DNA of 8,245 nt, taken from contig DRZW01000068.1 of assembly GCA_011380105.1 (NCBI GenBank), forward strand, positions 1 to 8,245, read 5' to 3'. Under the pieces are notes generated by a model. The model made no database searches, had not been told where the DNA came from, and worked only from the letters and a program-made list of their open reading frames with translations. The position numbers and the translations under genes are program-made. Below are positions 1 through 6,734 of the stretch, one piece after another (position 1 is the stretch's first letter; every line of letters begins with the position of its first letter). This DNA is from Halothiobacillaceae bacterium. GTDB lineage: Bacteria > Pseudomonadota > Gammaproteobacteria > Halothiobacillales > Halothiobacillaceae.

Positions 1-455
1 GGGTGATGTTCGGTCAGCTCGATGACAACACGATCCACCGGCACACCCATCTCAGCTAGAAAATCGAGGGTCATGCCAGTCTGATGGCCTCGCGCCATCA
101 ATGAGTTAATGGTCACATTCAAAAACAATCGCGACTGATCTGTGGATTGTTTGAAAAAGGATTCGATGGCCTTCGAGCGTGCCAGCCAGTCGATTTCAAA
201 TAAACAATCATAGTCACATGCGGCCTGGAATAAGGCCAGCGGCTGATGGAGCTCGGAATCAGCCGGCCCGCGAGCAAGAGCCTCATAGCCAAAGATGCGC
301 TGTGCTCTGATATCTACAACCGGCTGAAAAAGGATATTCAACGAACGTTTCTCTAGCACATCTGCCAGCTTTTGGCCGATACCCGATTGCTGCAGACGGG
401 ATCGCAACGCATCGGAGATAATTTCCTTTGGTGTCAGGTTTTTTATCGGAACCAT
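1..455 (-). CDS. EAL-domain cyclic-di-GMP phosphodiesterase, 5' part only
   Basis: This is the first 151 codons of a protein whose 3' end lies beyond the left edge. After about 35 residues with no recognised domain, an EAL domain begins near residue 38. Visible hallmarks are QPVVD (44-48), the signature GYEALARG (56-63) with the metal-binding Glu58, an Asn at 113 in FLNV that matches the conserved Asn of the family, and the strand VIELTE (144-149) with its acidic ligands. Active EAL domains hydrolyse the second messenger c-di-GMP to pGpG in the cytoplasm. All early catalytic residues are present, which favours an active enzyme, but the later Asp, Lys and general-base Glu are outside the window. 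A C-terminal CBS, GGDEF or PAS domain is possible and cannot be checked. The ATG at 453-455 is the only good start, because an in-frame TGA lies eight codons upstream. The purine-rich AGAGAAG abuts this ATG and lies inside a hairpin. Confidence 0.9.
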   Translation of the reverse strand, partial: MVPIKNLTPKEIISDALRSRLQQSGIGQKLADVLEKRSLNILFQPVVDIRAQRIFGYEALARGPADSELHQPLALFQAACDYDCLFEIDWLARSKAIESFFKQSTDQSRLFLNVTINSLMARGHQTGMTLDFLAEMGVPVDRVVIELTEHH

Positions 456-500
456 CTTCTCTAAAGGCTTTGCTGATCAACAAAGTTCAGCTTAGAGAAG
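456..500. repeat. Hairpin-forming inverted repeat on the EAL gene start
   Basis: The arms CTTCTCTAA (456-464) and TTAGAGAAG (492-500) are perfectly complementary over nine bases. A second pair of arms, CTTTG (468-472) and CAAAG (481-485), nests inside around an eight-base loop. In the EAL transcript, the right-hand side of this stem contains AGAGAAG immediately before the ATG, so folding would hide the ribosome-binding region. As DNA it could equally be a palindromic operator. The pairing is seen directly; a regulatory role is inferred. Confidence 0.5.
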
Positions 501-658
501 GTTTGTGAATCCGATGTTACAAAAACGTAAATCTAATGAATGGCTCAAAGCGGGTACAAGGTTGTTGTCCTGTTTGTGGGCAAGAGAACGTGTTACTGCC
601 AAGAAAGGTCAGCTTTGATAGGGTTTTTCGAGATGTCCACATACAAGGTTAAGTTCAT

Positions 659-706
659 CCCAGCCACCTCAGGTTTTTATAAACCATTATGCCTGAGGTG
701 ATTGGG
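659..706 (-). terminator. Hairpin downstream of valS, terminator-like but lacking a U tract
   Basis: CACCTCAGG (665-673) pairs perfectly with CCTGAGGTG (692-700). Past one mismatch the stem continues with 659-663 against 702-706, giving about 14 pairs with one G-U. In the valS transcript the stem begins nine bases after the stop codon, which suits a 3'-end structure. No run of U follows it, so classical intrinsic termination is doubtful. Rho-dependent termination or 3'-end protection are alternatives. The loop contains its own small competing stem, GGTTT (672-676) with AAACC (681-685). Confidence 0.45.
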
Positions 707-714
707 TTGGAGAT

Positions 715-3564
715 TTAACCCAGCTTTTCTATCCGGGCGCGTTGCTCTCTAAGCTCGGCGTACTCGGTTTTGAATTTTGCCAGCCGTTCGCGTTCTTGTG
801 CCACAACCTGTTCCGGGGCACGGGCGACAAAATTTTCATTTGCCAGTTTGCTTTCTGCTTTGCTGATCTGATTTTGCACCTGTTCGATAGTGCGTTTGAT
901 GCGCTCGAGCTCGGCATTGATGTCAATCAGCCCGGCTAGTGGGATATGCAATTGCATCTCCCCGACCAGTGCCATGGCAGACTCCGGTGGCTGGCCTTGG
1001 CATTCCTCAATCGATTCAATCCGGGCTATGGTTTTTAACAGCCCGGACAAAGAACGCAGCCGGTCTAAATCCGCCGCGGTGGTATGGGTCAGCAGTACCG
1101 GCAGAGGCTTGCCGGGGGCGATATTCATCTCCGCCCGAATCCGGCGTACACCCAACACGAAGTTTTGCAGCCATTCGATATCCGCGCAGGCATCGGAATC
1201 GTGCAGTGCTGAGTCGGCTTCTGGATAGCTTGCGGTCATCAAGCTGGCATTAGAATGCCAGTCGGGCCGGGCTAAGGGGGCAACGCGCTGCCAGATGGTC
1301 TCGGTGATAAACGGGATAAACGGATGAGCCAATCGCAGTAAGGCCTCGAGCACGCGCACCAAGGTGCGGCGAGTACCGCGCTGCGCGGCAGCATCCCCGT
1401 CGCGTAGGGCTGGTTTGGTCAACTCCAAATACCAGTCGCAGTAATTCGACCAAATAAAGTCGTAGAGCACCTGCGCTGCGAGATCAAACCGGTAGGTTTC
1501 AATGTGTTTGATTACGGTGGTTATGCAATCCTGCAGAGTGCTTAAAATCCAGCGGTCAGCCGCATTTAAGGTGACCGGCTGTTCGTTTAAGCCGGTATCC
1601 TCACCTTCGCACTGCATAAGCACAAACCGACTGGCATTCCAAAGTTTGTTACAGAAGTTGCGATAGCCCTTGACCCGAGCGGTATCAAAGCTAATATCGC
1701 GCCCCATGGTGGCTTGGGAGGCAAAGGTAAAGCGCAGGGCATCGGTGCCGTGGGCTTCTATGCCATCGGGGAATTCCTCGCGGGTATGCTTTTCGATTTG
1801 CTCGGCCATCTTCGGTTGCATCAACCCGCTGGTGCGTTTTTCTACGAGTTTTTCTAAATCAATCCCGTCGATGATATCAATCGGATCGAGTACATTGCCT
1901 TTGGATTTGGACATTTTCTGGCCGTGGGCATCCCGCACCAAACCGTGCACATAAACCTCTCGGAAGGGCACTTCTTTTTTGAAGTACAGCCCCATCATTA
2001 CCATCCGTGCGACCCAGAAAAAGATGATGTCAAAACCAGTAACCAGCACATTAGTGGGATAAAACCGCGCCAACTCCTCGGTATCTTTCGGCCAGCCCAA
2101 GGTGGAGAAAGGCCATAGGGCGGAGGAAAACCAGGTGTCGAGCACGTCGGCATCCTGGGTTAGTTCCAGATTTTCGGATAAGCCGTTTTTAGCGCGCACC
2201 TCGGCCTCATTCCGGCCGACATAGACATTGCCCTGTGGGTCGTACCAGGCTGGAATGCGATGTCCCCACCATAACTGACGTGAAATACACCAATCTTGGA
2301 TGTTCTCCAGCCACTGATAGTAGGTGTTTTCCCAGTTCTCAGGCACAAAGCGGATATCCCGGTTTTTAACCGCGTTTAAGGCCGGTTGGATAATAGCGGC
2401 ATTGCCGCCGGGGCGGTTGTCAGCTGTTTTCTCGCGGGTTAAATCCACAAACCACTGGTCGGTCAACAGCGGTTCAATCACCTGTCCTGAGCGGTCGCCG
2501 CGTGGCACCATAAGCTTGTGTGGCTGGACCTTGACTAGCAGATTCTCGGCTTTTAGCAGCTCGATTACCTTCTGGCGTGCAGCATAGCGGTCTAAACCGG
2601 CGATTGCATCGGGCATAGCCGTGTCGAGCTTAATTTCTTCATTGCCAAAGGCTTCCGCCTCGGCGCGGACATGCGCCTCGGGGGTGAAGATATTGAGCAT
2701 CGGCAGTTTGTGGCGCTGGCCGATGGCATAGTCGTTAAAATCATGCGCTGGGGTGATTTTTACACAGCCGGAGCCGAATTTAGGGTCAACATACTCATCA
2801 GCAATAATCGGGATTTCACGGTGGGTAATCGGCAGACGGATTTTTTTGCCGATAAAATCTTGATAGCGGCTGTCTTCCGGATGCACCGCCACAGCCGTAT
2901 CACCCAGCATGGTCTCCGGGCGGGTGGTAGCGACGATTAGTGATCCACTGCCATCGGCTAATGGGTAGCGCATATGCCACAAATGGCCGGATTCTTCCTC
3001 AGAGACCACTTCCAGATCGGAAACGGCGGTCATTAGCACCGGATCCCAATTAACCAAGCGTTTGCCACGATAAATCAAACCGTCTTCATACAGTTTGACG
3101 AACACCTCCCGTACCGCTTCAGATAATCCGTCATCCATGGTGAAGCGTTCTCGGCTCCAGTCGCAGGAGGCGCCTAAGCGACGCATCTGTTCGGTAATAA
3201 ACCCACCGGACTGTTCTTTCCAGTCCCAGACGCGTTCTAAAAAGGCATCGCGGCCAATCTCATGGCGTTTTTCTCCAGCGGCTTCTAGTTGACGTTCTAC
3301 AACCATTTGCGTGGCAATCCCGGCATGGTCGGTGCCCGGCTGCCAAAGTGTTGCCTTGCCGCGCATCCGATTGAAGCGGATTAAAATATCCATCAATGTA
3401 TCCTGGAAGGCGTGTCCCATGTGCAGCCGGCCGGTGACGTTTGGCGGAGGCAGCATAATGCAGTAACTGCCTTCGGCCTGCATGTCAGCGGCAAACAGAT
3501 TTTGTTCTTCCCAACGGTGATAGCATTCTTGTTCCAGTGCGGCGGGATTGTAGGTTTTTTCCAT
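715..3564 (-). CDS. valS: Valyl-tRNA synthetase (class Ia)
   Basis: The gene encodes a 949-residue cytoplasmic enzyme that attaches valine to tRNA-Val; E. coli ValS has 951 residues. The class I HIGH signature appears as HMGH (48-51) within [13 protein letters not shown]. The KMSKS loop is exact at 550-554. The inserted editing (CP1) domain carries [11 protein letters not shown] (213-223) and TPAHDFNDY (271-279), which clear mischarged threonine in this family. [14 protein letters not shown] (425-438) and the anticodon-binding region [15 protein letters not shown] (706-720) follow. The last 70 residues (about 880-949) form the tRNA-binding coiled coil typical of ValS. The ATG at 3562-3564 is chosen because it gives the family N-terminus MEKTYNP and has a GAGAA Shine-Dalgarno six bases upstream; a TTG six codons earlier lacks one. 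It lies 45 bases downstream of holC on the same strand, as in the conserved holC-valS operon. No frameshift or missing motif was seen. Confidence 0.98.
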   Translation of the reverse strand: MEKTYNPAALEQECYHRWEEQNLFAADMQAEGSYCIMLPPPNVTGRLHMGHAFQDTLMDILIRFNRMRGKATLWQPGTDHAGIATQMVVERQLEAAGEKRHEIGRDAFLERVWDWKEQSGGFITEQMRRLGASCDWSRERFTMDDGLSEAVREVFVKLYEDGLIYRGKRLVNWDPVLMTAVSDLEVVSEEESGHLWHMRYPLADGSGSLIVATTRPETMLGDTAVAVHPEDSRYQDFIGKKIRLPITHREIPIIADEYVDPKFGSGCVKITPAHDFNDYAIGQRHKLPMLNIFTPEAHVRAEAEAFGNEEIKLDTAMPDAIAGLDRYAARQKVIELLKAENLLVKVQPHKLMVPRGDRSGQVIEPLLTDQWFVDLTREKTADNRPGGNAAIIQPALNAVKNRDIRFVPENWENTYYQWLENIQDWCISRQLWWGHRIPAWYDPQGNVYVGRNEAEVRAKNGLSENLELTQDADVLDTWFSSALWPFSTLGWPKDTEELARFYPTNVLVTGFDIIFFWVARMVMMGLYFKKEVPFREVYVHGLVRDAHGQKMSKSKGNVLDPIDIIDGIDLEKLVEKRTSGLMQPKMAEQIEKHTREEFPDGIEAHGTDALRFTFASQATMGRDISFDTARVKGYRNFCNKLWNASRFVLMQCEGEDTGLNEQPVTLNAADRWILSTLQDCITTVIKHIETYRFDLAAQVLYDFIWSNYCDWYLELTKPALRDGDAAAQRGTRRTLVRVLEALLRLAHPFIPFITETIWQRVAPLARPDWHSNASLMTASYPEADSALHDSDACADIEWLQNFVLGVRRIRAEMNIAPGKPLPVLLTHTTAADLDRLRSLSGLLKTIARIESIEECQGQPPESAMALVGEMQLHIPLAGLIDINAELERIKRTIEQVQNQISKAESKLANENFVARAPEQVVAQERERLAKFKTEYAELREQRARIEKLG

Positions 3565-3570
3565 GGATTG

Positions 3571-3575
3571 TTCTC
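3571..3575 (-). promoter_or_regulatory. valS ribosome binding site
   Basis: GAGAA on the minus strand stands six bases before the ATG at 3564. The alternative in-frame TTG at 3580-3582 has no comparable purine run before it. This site therefore decides the start. Confidence 0.55.
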
Positions 3576-3609
3576 GAGACAAATCGCGTTGGTTGATCAG
3601 GTTGACGGT

Positions 3610-4044
3610 CTATTTTGTATCGGCACCAACGGCACGATGCGTGGGGTTGATGCCTTGAGTTTTATAGTGACGCCAGCGCTCGCGGGCCGAGTTACGAGCC
3701 TGCTCATCGGCCGGTATGATTTCATCAATCATAGTACGCGATGCAGGTTGTTCAATTAGCTTGCCGGAGAGATTGATCACATAACTGAACCCACCCGCAG
3801 CCGGTTGCGTGCCAATAAACACCGGGGCAAATTCAACATCATCCGGGTCGGCGGTATGGGGCACAAACCGGTCTGAGCGATACCCCCACAAATACTCATC
3901 AAAGCCATCGGCATGTTCGTGATTAGCACAGACAACGTAGGTGAGCTGGTCGTTCTCAGCTCGCTCGGCGCACAACTCGGCTGCATGGTACCAGAATGCA
4001 TCGTCGGCGTTGTCGTTAATCAGATGGAAGGTGATTGTAGTCAT
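3610..4044 (-). CDS. holC: DNA polymerase III subunit chi
   Basis: This 144-residue protein (147 in E. coli) is the clamp-loader accessory subunit. It binds single-stranded-DNA-binding protein and, with psi, links SSB-coated lagging strand to the replicase. Recognition rests on family motifs in order: FHLIND at the N-terminus (6-11), FDEYLW (48-53), FVPH (60-63) and the C-terminal ARERWRHYKTQGIN (120-133). These match the E. coli patterns LDEALW, FVPH and ARERYKAYR. The frame stays open upstream to 4317, but that stretch runs into the divergent membrane gene and resembles nothing. The ATG at 4042-4044 gives the family-like MTTITFHL start. No strong Shine-Dalgarno precedes it. It is the first gene of the leftward unit with valS. 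The usual upstream neighbour pepA is absent here. The call is secure from motifs, order and length. Confidence 0.93.
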   Translation of the reverse strand: MTTITFHLINDNADDAFWYHAAELCAERAENDQLTYVVCANHEHADGFDEYLWGYRSDRFVPHTADPDDVEFAPVFIGTQPAAGGFSYVINLSGKLIEQPASRTMIDEIIPADEQARNSARERWRHYKTQGINPTHRAVGADTK

Positions 4045-4068
4045 CGATAGTCTATTAGAAGCAAGCGT

Positions 4069-4099
4069 TTTATATACGCAACTGTTAAAAATGGCACAA
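4069..4099 (-). promoter_or_regulatory. Candidate sigma70-type promoter for holC-valS
   Basis: On the minus strand, TTGTGC (4094-4099) is separated by 17 bases from TATATA (4071-4076). TATAAA, shifted by two bases (4069-4074), is a better -10 but at 19-base spacing. The site lies in the 64-base gap between divergent genes and 25 to 55 bases upstream of the holC ATG, as expected. The -35 match is weak, so this is a plausible rather than firm call. Confidence 0.35.
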
Positions 4100-4108
4100 T
4101 AAGCCATT
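4090..4108. repeat. Short inverted repeat in the divergent intergenic region
   Basis: AATGGC (4090-4095) and GCCATT (4103-4108) form six-base arms around a seven-base spacer, ending one base before the ATG of the membrane gene. It overlaps the proposed -35 of holC, so a shared operator is conceivable. It is short enough to be chance. Confidence 0.2.
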
Positions 4109-5074
4109 ATGCCCAAAATAAGCCCACCTCCCCAAAAAAACCGTTCTAGTAAAGCTTCGCTGTCATTCTGGTTAGCGCTTGCTCTGCCTCTAGCCTTGCT
4201 GTTGGCGGTATTGAACTGGGTTGGTTTTGCTACCCTGTTGGCTCCCTGGCAGGCCATGTCGAAGAGTGCGTTGCTGCTGGCGGTTGCGCTGCTGGCACTC
4301 ACGCAGATCATCCGCACGTTGCGGATTTACCGGTATTTTTTCATCCGGTTACGGGGGCATTTCTGGGCGACACTGCGTCTTTCAATATGGCACAATCTGA
4401 TGAACAACCTACTGCCGATGCGCAGTGGTGAGGCCGCCTTTCCGGTGCTGATGTGGCGGTATTTTCAGATTGAAGTCAGCGCCAGCCTGCCGGGATTATT
4501 TTGGTTTCGCCTGCTGGATTTACAGGTGCTAATGGTGTTGGTGCTGCTAGCTGGCGGTCGATGGATTAATCTGTCCGGGCTGGTGTTGTATCCGCTTTTG
4601 GCGGGGCTGATTATCCTGCCTTTCGTTGTTTATTACCTACGTGACTTGATCTTTCGGCTGTTGGTGGCCATACCGCTTTCAAAAACACAGCGTCATTTCA
4701 GAGCAGGGCGCTTGTGGTTGTTAAAAGCGTTGCGCAGTTTGCCACATAGCGGCTTGGTGTTGTTGGAATCAGTTGGCTGGACTTGGGCTAACTGGGTGTT
4801 AAAGCTAACGGTGATGGCTTGGGTATTGATGCAGTTTGTGGATATTAATTTTTTTCAGGGATTACTTGGAGCGATTGGCGGAGATTTGACCTCAGTGTTA
4901 CCGGTGCATGCCCCAGGCGGTTTTGGCACCTTCGAGGCCGGGGTGAGTGCGGCCTTATTCAGTACCGTGGATGATAGTAAAGCATTGCTGGCCGCAGCGG
5001 TCAATCTGCATTTGTTTGTACTCGGCACTGCGATTTTAGCGGCCCTGTTGGCTTTGCTGCTACCACGTCCCTAA
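4109..5074 (+). CDS. Lysylphosphatidylglycerol synthase TM-domain (UPF0104, flippase-like) membrane protein
   Basis: This 321-residue inner-membrane protein has a short basic N-terminus followed by about seven to eight hydrophobic segments, clearest near residues 19-44, 53-69, 130-148, 157-178, 226-243 and 296-318. Two conserved family motifs identify it. One is NNLLPMRSGEAAFP (99-112), matching the N-x-LLP-x-R-x-GE pattern. The other is LPVHAPGGFGTFEAG (264-278), matching P-x-x-PGG-x-G-x-x-E. In MprF these helices flip aminoacylated lipids. Stand-alone members without the DUF2156 synthetase domain, like this one, are usually uncharacterised and proposed to move or modify lipids or lipid-linked sugars. 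A specific substrate cannot be assigned. The ATG at 4109 has no obvious Shine-Dalgarno, and the start is chosen as the first Met of the open frame. It is transcribed divergently from holC. Its 3' end is overlapped by a convergent small ORF. Confidence 0.85.
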   Translation: MPKISPPPQKNRSSKASLSFWLALALPLALLLAVLNWVGFATLLAPWQAMSKSALLLAVALLALTQIIRTLRIYRYFFIRLRGHFWATLRLSIWHNLMNNLLPMRSGEAAFPVLMWRYFQIEVSASLPGLFWFRLLDLQVLMVLVLLAGGRWINLSGLVLYPLLAGLIILPFVVYYLRDLIFRLLVAIPLSKTQRHFRAGRLWLLKALRSLPHSGLVLLESVGWTWANWVLKLTVMAWVLMQFVDINFFQGLLGAIGGDLTSVLPVHAPGGFGTFEAGVSAALFSTVDDSKALLAAAVNLHLFVLGTAILAALLALLLPRP

Positions 5075-5393
5075 ACCTTGTTTGTCTGTGCCTGATGCTG
5101 GATGGCGGTTTCAGGTTAGTAGATAAAAGGAACCTACGAAAAACAGCATCAGCGGCAAAAGAGCCAACGGGTTTGCTTTCAGGTGAGCCATACTCAATAC
5201 CCTTACTCAGCATCCTGGCGCTACTCGATGTATACGGGTTTATTCTGCGCGTCGCATCAGCAGGTTCAATTAAGGGGTGTGGCAGTTTCACGCCGGGCAA
5301 AGGCTTCAATTCTGCCATGGTTAGCCCACGGGGAGCACTGTGGATGGTCACGTCCATAGGGCACCGCCGCACTTTCTGTTCGACGTTTCTCAT
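5001..5393 (-). CDS. Hypothetical protein, unrecognised, convergent with the membrane gene
   Basis: This is a 130-codon open frame that I do not recognise. The protein is soluble-looking and basic, rich in Pro, Ser and Arg, with no membrane segment, signal peptide or catalytic motif visible. Its middle part, from about MAELKPLPG (26-34) to SPESKPVGSF, looks the most protein-like. The start at 5391-5393 has AGGA on the same strand nine bases upstream, a better ribosome site than those of the neighbouring plus-strand genes. An internal ATG at about codon 26 is an alternative. The last 74 bases overlap the 3' end of the membrane-protein gene, and that tail may simply be read-through of an ORF that lost its stop. 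The opposite strand is also open (5095-5448) with third positions facing third positions, so coding cannot be judged from openness alone. It largely fills the 404-base gap 5075-5478. In the remaining 85 bases (5394-5478) I see no clear promoter. Confidence 0.35.
   Translation of the reverse strand: MRNVEQKVRRCPMDVTIHSAPRGLTMAELKPLPGVKLPHPLIEPADATRRINPYTSSSARMLSKGIEYGSPESKPVGSFAADAVFRRFLLSTNLKPPSSIRHRQTRFRDVVAAKPTGPLKSQCRVQTNAD
5092..5152. repeat. Nested inverted repeat downstream of the membrane gene
   Basis: CTGATGCTG (5092-5100) and CAGCATCAG (5144-5152) are perfect nine-base inverted arms. Between them AGGTT (5113-5117) and AACCT (5131-5135) form an inner stem. The structure starts 17 bases after the membrane-gene stop. 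Neither strand shows a T tract after it, so it is not a standard terminator. Short copies of CAGCATC or GCATCAG recur near 5208 and 5254. Confidence 0.35.
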
Positions 5394-5478
5394 GGTCCGC
5401 TATCCTACCCCTGGCCGTTTTTCGGCGGCAATGGAATTTCGGCCGTAATCGGTGTTGTTACTACAGTAGAATAGCGCT

Positions 5479-6711
5479 ATGCATCATTACTGGAAATTTT
5501 TGGCCGAAAATTGGCGTTTTCTGGCTTTCGGCGTATTAACCGCCATGTTATCTGGCTATGGTCAGACGTTTTACATTGCAGTGTTTGGCGGTGAGCTGCG
5601 CGCGGATTTTAATTTAAGCCATAGTGAGTTCGGTCTGCTCTATTCACTGGCGACTTTGGGTAGCGGGTTATTGATTGTCTGGGCCGGGCGAAAGCTTGAC
5701 ACCATGAGTTTGGCATGGTTTGTCACCTTGGTTTCAGGCGGTGTTGTTGCCGGGGCGTTGCTGCTTTCGGTGGCGCAAACAGCCATCATGCTGGGGTTAG
5801 CGTTGTTTCTGTTGCGCTTTTGCGGGCAGGGCTTATTCACCCATGTTTCAGCGACCAGCATGGGGCGGTATTTTGATCAAAACCGTGGAAAAGCGGTGAG
5901 TATTGCCGCTAAGGGCTTGCCTTTGAGCGAGGCGGTGATGCCCGCGATTGGTGTGGCCTTAATAGCCGCCATTGGCTGGCGCGCTACTTGGTTCTGGTCG
6001 GCTGTCATCATGGCGGTATTCTTTCTGCCTTTACTGTTGTGGTTGCTGCGCGGCCATAGCCAGCAGGTGATCGATCATGCGACCAGTCAGCGTAAAGCGG
6101 ATGCAGAGAAGCAGGCTTGCGCCCCGCGACAGTGGACCCGGGCAGAAGTGTTGCGCGATAAGCGGTTTTATCGGTTGTTGCCGGCCGTGCTGGCGGCACC
6201 GCTAACCGTCACGGCCATATTGTTTCATTTGGCCTATCTTGCCGAAGGCAAGGACTGGAGCATGGCCTGGGTGGCGGGAAGTTTTACTGGTTTTGCCCTT
6301 GCGCATGTCGCAGGGCTGATGTTTGCCGGCCCTTTACTGGATAAGATTGGTGCCCGACCTATACTGCGGTTTTACTTATTACCCATGATGCTGGGGTTGT
6401 TGATCCTAGCCTGGTTTGACCAACCCATAACGGCCTGGGTATTTATGCTGTTGACCGGGTTATCGCTAGGTGGAGCTGGCACCCTGTTAGGGGCTTTATG
6501 GCCAATGTTATATGGTGTTGTGCATTTAGGTTCCATACGGGCGGTTGTGCACGCGGCTATGGTGCTATCGACGGCAATTACACCGTATGCCGCCGGGGTG
6601 GCGTTGGATTTGGGTTGGAGTATGGAGGATGTCGCGCTGGCATTGGCGGTCTATATCGCATTAGCGCTGGCTCTGGCTTGGCGGGTGCTAGATCAGCCCG
6701 TTAATCGATGA
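5479..6711 (+). CDS. Major facilitator superfamily transporter, 12 TM
   Basis: This 410-residue inner-membrane transporter has the MFS layout: six N-terminal helices, a hydrophilic central loop (about 191-229) with many charged residues, and six C-terminal helices. The loop-2/3 motif A appears as AGRKLDTMS (69-77), and its counterpart between helices 8 and 9 as GPLLDKIGARP (284-294). GRYFDQNRGKAVSIA (129-143), with the RG-x-A element, resembles the helix-4/5 loop of the oxalate/formate and monocarboxylate-type MFS groups. Substrate cannot be assigned from this; small organic anion uptake or drug export are both possible. The ATG at 5479 opens directly into MHHYWKFLAENWRFLAFG and the first helix. 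No strong Shine-Dalgarno precedes it. A TAGAAT at 5467-5472 resembles a -10 element but lacks a convincing -35. The stop codon is 19 bases before the HelD-type gene, suggesting an operon. Confidence 0.88.
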   Translation: MHHYWKFLAENWRFLAFGVLTAMLSGYGQTFYIAVFGGELRADFNLSHSEFGLLYSLATLGSGLLIVWAGRKLDTMSLAWFVTLVSGGVVAGALLLSVAQTAIMLGLALFLLRFCGQGLFTHVSATSMGRYFDQNRGKAVSIAAKGLPLSEAVMPAIGVALIAAIGWRATWFWSAVIMAVFFLPLLLWLLRGHSQQVIDHATSQRKADAEKQACAPRQWTRAEVLRDKRFYRLLPAVLAAPLTVTAILFHLAYLAEGKDWSMAWVAGSFTGFALAHVAGLMFAGPLLDKIGARPILRFYLLPMMLGLLILAWFDQPITAWVFMLLTGLSLGGAGTLLGALWPMLYGVVHLGSIRAVVHAAMVLSTAITPYAAGVALDLGWSMEDVALALAVYIALALALAWRVLDQPVNR

Positions 6712-6734
6712 ACAAAATAGGGGAGGAGGGATGA
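6708..6734 (+). other. Eight-codon mini-ORF bridging the MFS and HelD genes by ATGA overlaps
   Basis: An ATG at 6708-6710 overlaps the MFS stop TGA as ATGA. It opens a frame of eight codons (MNKIGEEG) that stops at TGA 6732-6734, itself overlapping the HelD ATG as ATGA. The purine-rich stretch GGGAGGAGGG lies within it. The layout would allow termination-reinitiation from the transporter gene to the HelD gene. Seen directly; function is inferred. Confidence 0.3.
6721..6730 (+). promoter_or_regulatory. Ribosome binding site of the HelD-type gene
   Basis: GGGAGGAGGG carries two overlapping anti-16S matches. GGAGG at 6722-6726 is four bases from the ATG, and the copy at 6725-6729 is only one base away. 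It is by far the strongest ribosome site in the window, though closely spaced. The next in-frame ATG is 51 codons downstream, so the start at 6731 is well supported. Confidence 0.6.

Noticed and set aside
283..483. Minus-strand 66-codon frame at the left end
   Set aside because: It overlaps the EAL gene in another frame, and only the EAL frame gives recognisable domain motifs.
890..1253. Two plus-strand frames of over 100 codons inside valS
   Set aside because: They are antisense shadows of the valS 3' part, with no family resemblance and no start signal.
3565..3582. Upstream TTG start adding six residues to ValS
   Set aside because: No Shine-Dalgarno precedes it, whereas the ATG at 3564 has one and gives the family N-terminus.
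4092..4110. TGGCAC resembling a sigma54 -24 element
   Set aside because: The matching -12 element (TTGCA or TTGCT) is absent at the required spacing, and the word sits directly at the start codon.
4045..4317. N-terminal extension of the holC frame by 91 codons
   Set aside because: It runs into the divergent membrane gene and matches nothing, and chi proteins begin where the ATG at 4044 lies.
5423..5436. GCCG-T5-CGGC mini hairpin before the MFS gene as a terminator
   Set aside because: The stem has only four pairs and the T run is in the loop rather than after it.
5095..5448. Plus-strand 117-codon frame in the gap before the MFS gene
   Set aside because: It has no ribosome site before its ATG, and its translation looks less protein-like than the minus-strand frame that faces it. 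It is kept only as an alternative reading.
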